From NCBI GenBank assembly GCA_023411645.1, contig JAEYON010000121.1:1-27234 (forward strand): a stretch of DNA of 27,234 nt. The letters run 5' to 3'. This stretch comes from Bacillota bacterium. Lineage in GTDB: Bacteria > Bacillota > Clostridia > Acetivibrionales > DTU013. Under the pieces are notes generated by a model, which was not told the origin of the DNA, made no database searches, and saw only the letters and a list, made by a program, of their open reading frames with translations. This document shows, one piece after another, positions 1 through 7,373 of this stretch (positions are counted from its first letter, which is position 1; the number at the start of each line of letters is the position of its first letter). A program made the position numbers and the translations under genes.

Positions 1-21
1 TGTTCTGTAATTTAAACTTTA

Positions 22-30
22 TGCTATAAT
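22..30 (+). promoter_or_regulatory. Extended -10 promoter for the repeat-protein gene
   Basis: A perfect TATAAT at 25-30 is preceded by TG at 22-23, which makes an extended -10 element. The -35 region near position 3 (TTCTGT) is poor, as is common with extended -10 promoters. Transcription would start near 37, about 30 nt before the TTG start of the first gene. Confidence 0.55.
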
Positions 31-66
31 AATTATTGAATCATGCTGTGAAGGAGAGATGGTTTT

Positions 67-291
67 TTGTACTCCCTTAAAGAGAGTTTTTACGATGGGC
101 AGGGAAGTCTGCGAAACCCGGGAGAAAGCTACGCTGACGGAGAAGGTATTATGCGTGAACCGGGGGATGACTACTTCGACTATTTGGGTGTATTAAGACA
201 GGCGGATGAAGAATTCTATGACAGTCAGGGAATAATGAGAAAGTCCGACGAAAGCTTTTATGACAGCCGAGGGAATTTGTGTGAGCGATGA
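67..291 (+). CDS. Small five-repeat protein of unknown function (14-residue repeats)
   Basis: I do not recognise a named family. The start is TTG at 67, ten bases after AAGGAG at 51-56; no ATG lies in a suitable place. After a five-residue N-terminus the whole 74-aa protein is five back-to-back repeats: residues 6-19, 20-33, 34-47, 48-61 and a 13-residue last copy at 62-74. The pattern is roughly acidic-x-aromatic-aromatic-Asp-x-x-Gly-x-(Leu/Met)-Arg-x-x-(Gly/Asp). It has no signal peptide or membrane segment and is very acidic and aromatic. Copies differ at many positions, so this is an old, selected protein repeat rather than a fresh DNA duplication. It stands alone, with its own promoter and a downstream hairpin, convergent to corA. 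A binding or structural role is only a guess. Confidence 0.7.
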   Translation: MYSLKESFYDGQGSLRNPGESYADGEGIMREPGDDYFDYLGVLRQADEEFYDSQGIMRKSDESFYDSRGNLCER

Positions 292-344
292 GCACAAAAA
301 AGCGCCCCCTTTTTATGGTGCGTCTTAGGGATTTTTAATCCCGG

Positions 345-390
345 AAAAAAATCGGCGTAGTTTGGTATGTATGTACCGGCTATGCCGATT
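345..390 (-). terminator. Intrinsic terminator downstream of corA
   Basis: Positions 350-360 and 380-390 form an 11-bp stem with one G-U pair, and a small inner GGTA/TACC stem sits in the loop. On the minus strand the stem is followed at once by seven U (351-345). This fits a rho-independent terminator for the minus-strand corA transcript. Confidence 0.75.
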
Positions 391-431
391 AGAGCCGTAA
401 TTACTGAAAATGCTCGTATAATAAGAAAGGA

Positions 432-470
432 CCACACTAAAGGTTTTATCCTTTGATGTGGTTTTCTGTT
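432..470 (+). terminator. Terminator hairpin after the repeat-protein gene
   Basis: CCACACTAAAGG at 432-443 pairs with CCTTTGATGTGG at 450-461 (one mismatch, one G-U), leaving a six-base loop. TTTT and further T-rich sequence follow on the plus strand. On the minus strand it lies just after corA and is followed by a weaker pyrimidine run, so it may act both ways. Confidence 0.6.
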
Positions 471-493
471 AGTTTTTGTGGATGCAGTTCCCA

Positions 494-1420
494 TCAGAAC
501 ATTTTTTTCCTTATCAATGTGAACCCGGTCACAGCGGACATAACAACAGCCAGCACAACGATGATCCAAAAAGCGTAAGGACCTGAGATCGGAAGACCTA
601 CGTTCATCCCAAAGAAGCTGGATATCATTGTGGGGATGGCCATGACAATGGTCACAGATGTCAGGAATTTCATCACAATATTCAAGTTGTTTGATATGAT
701 GGAAGCAAACGCGTCCATGGTGCCGGTCATAATGCTGCTATATATATTTGCCATTTCAATGGCCTGTTTGTTTTCGATTATCGCATCTTCAAGCAGATCA
801 GTATCTTCCGGATACTTCTTTATGTGCTCATACTTCATCAATTTTTCAAGAACGACTTCATTTGCCTTTAGGGCTGTCGAGAAGTAAACAAGACTCTTCT
901 CAAGCTTGAGCATCTGAATAAGCTCCTTGTTTTTCATGGATTTATGAAGGTCCTGTTCGACACGGTTACTGGCCTTGTCTATGTGCTTAAGGAATTGCAG
1001 ATACTTTGTGGCATTTCTATGAAGGACCTGGAGCACAAATCTTGTCTTGTATTGCGTAAAAAATGTCTTTACTTTATTGCTGGAAAAGTCATTCAGCAAT
1101 GTGTCATCTTTCAGGCAGACAGTGATGATGATATGTTTTATAAGTATAATGGCAAGAGGGATTGTCGTGTATAAATTCTTGCCATCTTTTTCCATAACCG
1201 GCGTGTCAACAATGATCAGAGTCTGACCGTTATCGTTCTCTATACGGGCTCTCTCCTCTTCGTCCAATGCGGCCCGCAGAAAATCCAGATCAACATTTAA
1301 AGCGGCATGAACCTTATTGATTTCTTCCTCATTCGGATTGACCAGATTGACCCAGACGCCTTCTTCAAAGGTATCTGCCCTGACAATCTCGTTATTTACA
1401 GTTCTAAAAATTTCAATCAT
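494..1420 (-). CDS. corA: CorA-family magnesium/cobalt transporter
   Basis: Inner-membrane channel-like transporter for Mg2+ and related divalent ions, a pentamer in known members. The long soluble N-terminal part (about residues 1-245) is helix-rich and charged, including a stretch rich in Lys, Leu and Glu as in the stalk helix. The C-terminal end has two hydrophobic segments, with the diagnostic Gly-Met-Asn motif (about residue 271, in FFGMNVGLP) at the end of the first. It ends with the usual basic tail, RKK. I chose ATG at 1420 (308 aa) because GAGGGTGG lies five bases upstream; an in-frame GTG at 1429 lies inside that site. It follows cdd on the same strand but has its own promoter and a structured leader, which suggests separate control. 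Confidence 0.93.
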   Translation of the reverse strand: MIEIFRTVNNEIVRADTFEEGVWVNLVNPNEEEINKVHAALNVDLDFLRAALDEEERARIENDNGQTLIIVDTPVMEKDGKNLYTTIPLAIILIKHIIITVCLKDDTLLNDFSSNKVKTFFTQYKTRFVLQVLHRNATKYLQFLKHIDKASNRVEQDLHKSMKNKELIQMLKLEKSLVYFSTALKANEVVLEKLMKYEHIKKYPEDTDLLEDAIIENKQAIEMANIYSSIMTGTMDAFASIISNNLNIVMKFLTSVTIVMAIPTMISSFFGMNVGLPISGPYAFWIIVVLAVVMSAVTGFTLIRKKMF

Positions 1421-1467
1421 GAAAACCACCCTCTTCTCTACATTTAATTTGTAATGAGGGCTTATTT

Positions 1468-1563
1468 CTATACCACTTTTATTTCAATAATGGCATGATA
1501 AATAATTCCCTCATTTACAGGAAAGCATCGCAAGTGATAACTACTTCCAGGGTCATTATCCAT
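1468..1563 (-). CDS. Candidate 31-aa leader ORF upstream of corA
   Basis: On the minus strand ATG at 1563 is preceded by GAGGTG with a six-base gap, a good ribosome binding site. It opens a 31-codon frame ending with TAG at 1468, 47 bases before the corA ATG. It lies between the leader terminator and corA, so it would be translated only from transcripts that pass the terminator. The peptide begins MDNDPGSSYHLRCF and ends EIKVV. It has no membrane segment and matches nothing I know. It may be a regulatory leader peptide, a small protein, or chance; the ribosome binding site and position are the evidence. Confidence 0.4.
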   Translation of the reverse strand: MDNDPGSSYHLRCFPVNEGIIYHAIIEIKVV

Positions 1564-1596
1564 GCCATTCACCTCGGTTCAAAAATTCATTCGGAT

Positions 1597-1644
1597 AAAA
1601 AAACCGTTATCAATGAGTGACGGTGACATCCCCATATAACGATT
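1597..1644 (-). terminator. Intrinsic terminator/attenuator in the corA leader
   Basis: On the minus strand, AATCGTTAT (1644-1636) pairs with ATAACGGTT (1610-1602), nine pairs including one G-U, followed by a run of seven U (1603-1597). It starts only about ten bases after the likely transcription start, so most corA transcripts would meet it first. Such placement suits attenuation. I do not recognise a known riboswitch class in the roughly 25-nt loop. Confidence 0.55.
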
Positions 1645-1660
1645 CTGTTGTACCAAAGTA

Positions 1661-1689
1661 ATTATACAACTATACTTCACATAATTCAA
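1661..1689 (-). promoter_or_regulatory. Sigma-A-type promoter for corA
   Basis: On the minus strand TTGAAT (1689-1684) and a perfect TATAAT (1666-1661) are separated by exactly 17 bp. The start would be near 1654, giving a leader of about 230 nt before corA, with the terminator hairpin at its 5' end. Confidence 0.7.
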
Positions 1690-1798
1690 TATACAATATG
1701 CTATATCTGACGGTTAATGTGCATATTTAACAAAATTTTTCGAAAATCCGTAAATATGTCCCGGTTTATACCTTTTATTCAGTATTTATTCTTTTTTC

Positions 1799-1849
1799 TT
1801 AACAAATTGCTTTTTTTAGCTCGTATTACTGGAAACTGCAGATTGTTAA
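1799..1849. repeat. Long inverted repeat downstream of cdd
   Basis: TTAACAAATTGC at 1799-1810 pairs with GCAGATTGTTAA at 1838-1849, 11 of 12 positions including one G-U, around a 27-base spacer. It begins 18 bases past the cdd stop. No U run follows on the minus strand, so it is at best a weak terminator or mRNA 3' end. The AT-rich stretch 1690-1798 beside it shows no other feature. Confidence 0.35.
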
Positions 1850-1867
1850 ATTATTCTAACCTGTGCG

Positions 1868-2257
1868 TTATAGTTTGAAAGCATATGGAAGTAACTCCTT
1901 CATCGTATGGACTCTGTATTCGCCGGTGTTAATGGATACGATGATGTCCGCAGCATCATCGAGGAACTCTGCCATGACTTGCCTGCAAGCGCCGCATGGA
2001 TATGCGTCATTAAAAGAATCGGTGTCACAGGCCACGGCTAATGCGGTAAATTTGACTGAACCCTCTGACACCGCCTTAAGCAGGGCAGTCCTCTCTGCGC
2101 ACACTGTCAGCCCGTAGGACGCATTTTCTATATTCGTGCCGGTGTACAATTCATTTTCCGCGGTTAACAGCGCGGCGCCCACTTTAAAGTTGGAATATGG
2201 GCTATAGGAGTTTTTTCTGGCATCTATAGCTTTTTGGACCAAATTTTGATAAGTCAT
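1868..2257 (-). CDS. cdd: Cytidine deaminase
   Basis: Homotetrameric zinc enzyme of pyrimidine salvage that hydrolyses cytidine and deoxycytidine to uridine and deoxyuridine plus ammonia; cytoplasmic. The 129-aa length is typical of the short Gram-positive type. The zinc site is complete: CAERTA at residues 53-58 (Cys ligand 53, catalytic Glu 55) and PCGACRQ at 87-93 (Cys 88 and 91). The N-terminal FKVGAAL and NIENASYG substrate-binding segments are also present. ATG at 2257 follows GGAGG by six bases. It lies 117 bp after the lipoprotein gene on the same strand, so read-through or a separate promoter are both possible. Confidence 0.96.
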   Translation of the reverse strand: MTYQNLVQKAIDARKNSYSPYSNFKVGAALLTAENELYTGTNIENASYGLTVCAERTALLKAVSEGSVKFTALAVACDTDSFNDAYPCGACRQVMAEFLDDAADIIVSINTGEYRVHTMKELLPYAFKL

Positions 2258-2374
2258 GACAGCCTCCGATCTGAATCTTCGGGTATGAAATATATTATGC
2301 TCATTTTACAATAACCTATTTACCGGATTCAGGCAAGGCTTGGAAAACAACTATTTACAGGGGTCTCATGATTG

Positions 2375-4084
2375 CTACTGTATCTGTTCCAGCATGGAGT
2401 CAATCAGATACAACTTTCCATCTTGATACTTGATATGGATCCCACTGAGAATGTTATTTGCCTCATTCCTTAGTTCGTAATAAAAGATTCCACGGTCAGA
2501 ATCTCCTGCCACATGACCGCTGAATACGATAGTGGCTTTTGATATCTCCAGCATCTGTTTATAGGTCTCAGTCATTTTCCTGACGTGCTGCTCTGTAGCC
2601 GGCGCTTCTGTGGACAACAGGCGTATGAGTGCTTCGATATCCTCATGTCGGAGCGCTTCGGTGTATTCGTCTACTAATTTTTGAACCATCTGTGAGTAAT
2701 CAATAAACGGATGAGAGCAGGTAAAGGAACCGTTGCTGTTCATTGTAAGGATCAGATATACTCCGCCGCGTACTTCATTTTGTACGCGGTATTTGAATGA
2801 GTCGATCATTTTTGGGTTCAACCCGCAATATTTAAAGTTGCTGACAGGCTTGTCGCCGAAACAGATCCGAAAGTCGTCTAATGCTGATTGAATCCGCCCC
2901 TTCATTAGTCTTTTTTCGGAAGGGATAAACGACTTGAAACCAGTGAGATCGTTGTTGGAAATCGATTCTAGAAGACCTTGCACTGCAGAGTTTGCCTGAG
3001 CCAGCGACGTCTCAGGCGGAACGGCGGCAAGCAGTCCGCCAGGTAAGCCATAGTCACCAGCCCCCCAGTCAAAGCCGTCCGGAGTGTATGAAATAGCTGT
3101 CGCATTATTAACCAGGAATCGGCTGTTCTGCTCTTCATCGGAAAGAGTGGAAACCCAATCTACGATATTGTTTTGGAAATCATATATCATAAGAATCCAT
3201 GCGTCATCCATTTGAATGTCTGAATATCTATAGGAAAGCAGTACCTTTTTACTATCCTCACTCCACTCAAGCAGGTTCATATCAGAAAAATCACGCGGCG
3301 GATTTAGACCAAGCATCGGCATAATGTCTGAAAAGCCTTTTGTCAGATTTCCGGTAATATGCATGGTATTTCCTGTCTCAACGTTTAAAAGCTGCAATGA
3401 GTTGCCATATCGATAAATGGAATTGCAAACGAGCCAGGTTCCGTCGGGAGACCAGCCGGAGACATAGGTATTATAGTCAAGATTGACCTTTCTCAGCACA
3501 TTCTCTTCAACAATAAACACTGTGCCGTCATTAGTCTGTGAATCATTGAAGCGTGTAAAGGCATACCGGTTTTTCTTTGGGCTTTTTAAAATATGGGGAT
3601 AGGCCCAATCTTTATTGAGAACGGCAAGCGCCAGTCCTGCAGCATCGCGAACAAAGCCCTCCTTAGCGTTTAGCAAAGAGGTCAGCCGGATCTTGATTTC
3701 AAACGGTTCAAATTGGTCAAGACAGTCTATTGATTTATTCGCAGAAAACCACTGCACTACCGGATTTCTGTGGGACAGACCTTCCAATAGAAGCGAGGGC
3801 ATGTCCTGACCGGATAATATGTCATCGAAGGAATACCCGGCAACATAATAGGGATCTTCCTGTGTTAAATCCAGCTCATCCCATATTGTTTGTTGCTGCA
3901 CTGCTTTACCATCAGCGGTAGTGGTATCGGCGGCCTGCGGCAAAAGTGTGTCAGTGGGGGCGGGGCCGGAGAATTCGGAATCCACCTCAATCAGTGCGGA
4001 GTCCATGGAAGAAGGTGCTGATGTGGAACAGGCGGTGAATAAAAAAATGATGGCCATCAGTGTGCATAAAAAAGAAAGCTTCAT
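2375..4084 (-). CDS. Lipoprotein with propeller-like region and C-terminal NTF2-like-looking domain
   Basis: Secreted, membrane-anchored protein of unknown function, 569 aa. Residues 1-19 are a lipoprotein signal ending in a FTAC lipobox (Cys 19), followed by a Ser/Thr/Pro/Ala-rich linker. Residues about 160-300 contain YVSGWSPDGTWLVCNS and similar W-S-x-D-x-K/T segments resembling TolB/WD-type beta-propeller blades. Two related parts near residues 370-470 and 480-569 (openings such as LLESISNNDLTGFKSFI and TEALRHEDIEALIRLL) look like NTF2-type or DUF4829-like folds often found in Firmicutes lipoproteins; that is inferred from pattern only. ATG at 4084 is preceded by TAGGTGG. A good promoter lies just upstream, so it can be expressed apart from the spore hydrolase gene before it. 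Confidence 0.7.
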   Translation of the reverse strand: MKLSFLCTLMAIIFLFTACSTSAPSSMDSALIEVDSEFSGPAPTDTLLPQAADTTTADGKAVQQQTIWDELDLTQEDPYYVAGYSFDDILSGQDMPSLLLEGLSHRNPVVQWFSANKSIDCLDQFEPFEIKIRLTSLLNAKEGFVRDAAGLALAVLNKDWAYPHILKSPKKNRYAFTRFNDSQTNDGTVFIVEENVLRKVNLDYNTYVSGWSPDGTWLVCNSIYRYGNSLQLLNVETGNTMHITGNLTKGFSDIMPMLGLNPPRDFSDMNLLEWSEDSKKVLLSYRYSDIQMDDAWILMIYDFQNNIVDWVSTLSDEEQNSRFLVNNATAISYTPDGFDWGAGDYGLPGGLLAAVPPETSLAQANSAVQGLLESISNNDLTGFKSFIPSEKRLMKGRIQSALDDFRICFGDKPVSNFKYCGLNPKMIDSFKYRVQNEVRGGVYLILTMNSNGSFTCSHPFIDYSQMVQKLVDEYTEALRHEDIEALIRLLSTEAPATEQHVRKMTETYKQMLEISKATIVFSGHVAGDSDRGIFYYELRNEANNILSGIHIKYQDGKLYLIDSMLEQIQ

Positions 4085-4115
4085 ATTTTACCACCTATAT
4101 CAATAAATTGCTTTT

Positions 4116-4144
4116 ATTATAGACCAAAAACGCCGTGAAGTCTA
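4116..4144 (-). promoter_or_regulatory. Promoter for the lipoprotein gene
   Basis: On the minus strand TAGACT (4144-4139) and a perfect TATAAT (4121-4116) are 17 bp apart, about 25 bases before the lipoprotein start codon and after the upstream gene's stop. Confidence 0.55.
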
Positions 4145-4173
4145 CCCACTTTAGCCCGAGGCCGCGTTATACG

Positions 4174-5448
4174 TTATATACGTTTGCGTATCACAAAGTT
4201 ATCATTCAGAAGCACCCAGTTTTGCGGGAATGCGGGGCCCAGTGCCCAATAGCTAATCCCTCTCAATCCATAGGCTTTTGCTGTGTCAAATTTAGCCTGA
4301 GCACTTCGGGCATCCTCAAACCACACCTCATGTCTTCTTCCCTGAGCATCGGTATAACGATAGAAGGGCGATTGAGCGACGGTATCGTACTGGATTTCAG
4401 CTCCGTACCGTATGGCTCTTTCAATAGCTTCCTGATTGCTGAAGGTCTCCGCTTCCTGTCCCTGTACATGTGGGAGCAGCCAATCCCGGGCATAGATCTG
4501 AAACCCCAGGAACAGCTTATTTCTGGGTATCACGGAAATTGCATAGTCAAGCACCCGTCTGATCTCGTTAATAGGCGAAATTGCCCGCGGCGGGCCAAGA
4601 CGGTAACCCCACTCATAGGTCATGAGTATAATGAAGTCGAGAATTCGGCCATGTGCAGGGTAATCGTGAGCTGTATAGAGCAATCCGCTTTGCTCTGCGC
4701 TTGTTTTCGGAGCCAGCGCGCTTGAGACAGAATAGCCGAGCGGGTGCAGCCGCTCCACTGCAAGACGGATAAATCGGTTATAATTTTCCCGGTCTTCCGG
4801 GAGTACATTTTCAAAGTCAATATTGAGACCCAGGTAACCTTTAAACTGCATGATATTCACAATGTTTGTCAGTAGGCGGTCTATGATCTGCAGATTGCTC
4901 AAAACCTCGTGAGCCAGGTTTTCTCCAAGCTCTGTTGAGGTAAAGTTGGTGATTGCCATTAAAGGGACAGCATTGACTGAATAAGATGCATTAATCGCAG
5001 CATTATCATTTATGGGTTCAAGATCGCCATCCTCTCTAATTCTGTATGCAAACGGACAGACATAGGTCATAAGCTCCCCGACATCTACAATTGTCGCAGC
5101 AGCCTGCGGACCAAGGTTATAAATGTATCCGTTCACATCAATCACCGGCCTTGGCCTTGAAGGAATTCTAAGCACCAGCCCAGGATATATGAGATTTGGA
5201 TTGGCAATTTCATTTACCTGAAGAATTGCCTGTACAGTAGTTCCATATGCCTGTGAAATACTCCACAGGGATTCTCCGGCTCTGACGGTATGAAAAGAGT
5301 CTCCTGTCGGAATGACAAGAGCCTGACCGATTACCAACCGGTTTGGCATGGTTAGTCCATTCGCATTGATGATAGAGGCAGTTGATACGCCATACCTGTT
5401 GGCGATCTTCCAAAGAGATTCACCGGATTTGACTACATGAATAAGCAT
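4174..5448 (-). CDS. yaaH: LysM/GH18 spore-cortex peptidoglycan hydrolase, YaaH/SleL type
   Basis: Likely a cortex-fragment N-acetylglucosaminidase acting during germination, held to spore peptidoglycan by its LysM domains; the family includes Bacillus YaaH/SleL. Two LysM domains sit at residues 3-47 and 53-96 (each with GESLW and a Pro-Ile-Pro type end). A GH18 TIM barrel fills 105-424. The catalytic strand reads GLNIDFENV at 207-215, with Asp 211 and the acid Glu 213 in place; SYWALG near the C-terminus is the usual last-strand Trp motif. The 424-aa length is normal, and there is no signal peptide, as usual in this family because the protein is packed into the spore coat. ATG at 5448 follows AGGAG by seven bases. 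No clear sporulation sigma promoter was recognised in the 100-bp upstream gap. Confidence 0.92.
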   Translation of the reverse strand: MLIHVVKSGESLWKIANRYGVSTASIINANGLTMPNRLVIGQALVIPTGDSFHTVRAGESLWSISQAYGTTVQAILQVNEIANPNLIYPGLVLRIPSRPRPVIDVNGYIYNLGPQAAATIVDVGELMTYVCPFAYRIREDGDLEPINDNAAINASYSVNAVPLMAITNFTSTELGENLAHEVLSNLQIIDRLLTNIVNIMQFKGYLGLNIDFENVLPEDRENYNRFIRLAVERLHPLGYSVSSALAPKTSAEQSGLLYTAHDYPAHGRILDFIILMTYEWGYRLGPPRAISPINEIRRVLDYAISVIPRNKLFLGFQIYARDWLLPHVQGQEAETFSNQEAIERAIRYGAEIQYDTVAQSPFYRYTDAQGRRHEVWFEDARSAQAKFDTAKAYGLRGISYWALGPAFPQNWVLLNDNFVIRKRI

Positions 5449-5548
5449 CTGACCACTCCTAATAATTTGTCTGCTGTAGATATCTTATTCCTTGAAGGTG
5501 TCAGAGGTTACAAAAGTCTGTGAATAGTGAACCGAGAAACGAAGCTTA

Positions 5549-6298
5549 TTAAACAAATTGATTCACAAGGACGCCAAAAAGTCCCCAGAATGTGCCGAGA
5601 ACTGCGCCCCCAAGTATGTCCCGGGGATAGTGCATTCCGACATACATCCGTGTGATACCCACCATCAAAGCTACAGCATACAGGATGAGCCAGCCGGGAA
5701 GAGAAAAATGATAGTAGTTTGAAAGCAGTGCAGCCAGGAAGAATGCCTGGCTGGTATGTCCGCTGGGAAATGAGTGTCCACCTGCTCTCGAGCCGACTAT
5801 GCGCGTATTGGTAAGTTTGATATAGGGCCGCGTCCGGCAGATTAGAAACTTCATGAGTTCAACGACAAGCCATAGCGACAGTGAGCCAAGTATAATTTCG
5901 TATGCAAGGGATTGATTTGCTGTCAGGAAGCAGATAAATGCAATCACCAGAGCAAAACCGCCGCTCCCGAGCTGAGTAACGGCCAGCATGATCCGGTCAA
6001 GCCAGCGGGCCCGCCGGCCATGGAGGTTGAAGACCAAGAAAGCCCAGACATCTATTCGCTGGCCGACTTTCCACACCAGAGATATTGACGTTATGCAGAA
6101 AATAAGGACGAGTACTGCCAGATGCTTCTGTTTTTTTACGCTTTCCCAAAAAAGACTCAAAAGCTCTTTTGGCATAAAAATAAGAAAAAGAGCTAGAAGA
6201 ATACCAGTAATAATAAACCAGTAGATAATGTCAATTTGCCTTATCCAGGCTGCGAATTTCTTACATTTGGAGTGTATTTTGATGATTTTATTTTTCAT
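5549..6298 (-). CDS. PAP2-family membrane phosphatase
   Basis: Integral membrane lipid phosphatase, likely acting on phosphatidate, undecaprenyl diphosphate or a related lipid. The three PAP2 signature blocks are visible: KFLICRTRP (KX6RP), GGHSFPSGHTS (PSGH with the catalytic-site His) and TRMYVGMHYPRD (SRX5HXXXD, Thr in place of Ser). Several hydrophobic helices surround them, with two before the first block. Frame-compatible starts are GTG 6307, ATG 6304 and ATG 6298. I prefer 6298, where GGTGATG is the only nearby ribosome-binding-like sequence. The start lies inside the end of the lipid kinase gene (11-nt overlap), so the two are probably translationally coupled. Confidence 0.9.
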   Translation of the reverse strand: MKNKIIKIHSKCKKFAAWIRQIDIIYWFIITGILLALFLIFMPKELLSLFWESVKKQKHLAVLVLIFCITSISLVWKVGQRIDVWAFLVFNLHGRRARWLDRIMLAVTQLGSGGFALVIAFICFLTANQSLAYEIILGSLSLWLVVELMKFLICRTRPYIKLTNTRIVGSRAGGHSFPSGHTSQAFFLAALLSNYYHFSLPGWLILYAVALMVGITRMYVGMHYPRDILGGAVLGTFWGLFGVLVNQFV

Positions 6299-7238
6299 GA
6301 TCATCACCAGATTTGCGTAAGCTGCCTGTTGAGTTCGGCGCCATAACTGTCAGTGCGTGCTGCCGTATTTCAATATGAGCAGGACCATCTCCGAGTATTA
6401 TTCCATCCGCCATAACTGTCATTACAGGGTTTGCGTCAATTGTAATTTTCCGGACATGATAATTTTTTATACGGGGATCTGCTTGCTCACTTATTCCGGG
6501 CGCTTTCATTATATATCCAAGTAACAGGTCGAGCTTTGAAATATCGGTGCAAAAGAGCACATCAAGCAGGCCGTCGTTATACGAGTTTTTCCGGCCGACC
6601 TGATAATGTCGGCCGACGAAAGGCATATTTGATACTAACACAACATGTCCTTTGCTGATGATCTGCTCTGCGCCGTCGAGCAGAATATTTATCTCAGAAG
6701 GAGGAGCAGCTGTCAGAGTGGCCAGAAAATCACCAATACGACCTATATTGCCGTGCTGGATGTCATCACCGGATTCAAAGAGAGCAGAGAACAGTCCTAC
6801 TGAGCAGATCTCAAGAAACGGCATAATGCTTTTACCGCAGGCGACCATACCCATATCCGCCTTCAGGGGCTTTCCTGTGCGAAGGATAGAGACCGCATCC
6901 GATATATCTGCAGGTATTCCCAGGCTGAAGGCTACATTGTTTTGGGTGCCCGTCGGGATAATACCAAGGGTGGCTTTTGTATCAATCATGGCTCTTGCGA
7001 CAGACGAAACAGTACCGTCCCCGCCACAGACAGCAAACAAACGTATGCCTCGCGCAATGGCATCCCGAACTACTTCGTACAGGTCAGAATCCGGCTCTGT
7101 CAGATAAGGCTCCGGCAAAAGCTGCCAGGCCTGCATCTCCTTGAGCACTTCCATAAGCCGCAGGGGAGATTCCTGATTTGCTCCCGCAACAGGATTAAAA
7201 ATTAATTTGGCTCGCTTTCGGCGCTTATTTGTCTTCAT
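6288..7238 (-). CDS. Diacylglycerol-kinase-family lipid kinase (YegS/DgkB-like)
   Basis: Soluble, ATP-dependent kinase of the DAGK catalytic family, which phosphorylates diacylglycerol or similar lipids. The diagnostic segments are KLIFNPVAG near the N-terminus, VCGGDGTVSSVARAM (nucleotide-binding GGDGT) and LGIIPTGTQNNVAFSLGIP. Later parts (DGLLDVLFC, VMADGIILGDGPAHIEI) match the C-terminal sandwich domain. An in-frame ATG at 7304 would add 22 hydrophobic residues. I prefer ATG 7238 (316 aa) because the family usually starts shortly before the FNP motif, but neither start has a clear ribosome binding site. It overlaps the PAP2 gene and follows the MFS gene on the same strand. Confidence 0.88.
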   Translation of the reverse strand: MKTNKRRKRAKLIFNPVAGANQESPLRLMEVLKEMQAWQLLPEPYLTEPDSDLYEVVRDAIARGIRLFAVCGGDGTVSSVARAMIDTKATLGIIPTGTQNNVAFSLGIPADISDAVSILRTGKPLKADMGMVACGKSIMPFLEICSVGLFSALFESGDDIQHGNIGRIGDFLATLTAAPPSEINILLDGAEQIISKGHVVLVSNMPFVGRHYQVGRKNSYNDGLLDVLFCTDISKLDLLLGYIMKAPGISEQADPRIKNYHVRKITIDANPVMTVMADGIILGDGPAHIEIRQHALTVMAPNSTGSLRKSGDDHEK

Positions 7239-7373
7239 GAATGTATGATGCTGCAAATTGGTCAAAAATATAACGAGGCAACAAAGATAGACGAAAAATT
7301 CCATTTTGAAGCGAGGTGCTATAACGTATTGTTAAAAGCAGACACGATCCAGGACTAAATTCCGGTATCCGGC

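Noticed and set aside
328..342. Short GGGATT/AATCCC hairpin as a terminator
   Set aside because: The stem is six bp and no U run follows on either strand; the neighbouring 345-390 and 432-470 hairpins are better.
1430..1660. M-box (ykoK) magnesium riboswitch upstream of corA
   Set aside because: The leader before the terminator is only about 50 nt, far shorter than an M-box, and the conserved M-box core words are absent.
7239..7304. Hydrophobic N-terminal extension of the lipid kinase as a signal peptide or membrane anchor
   Set aside because: No ribosome binding site precedes ATG 7304 and family members start near the FNP motif, so the extension is probably not translated, though this is not certain.
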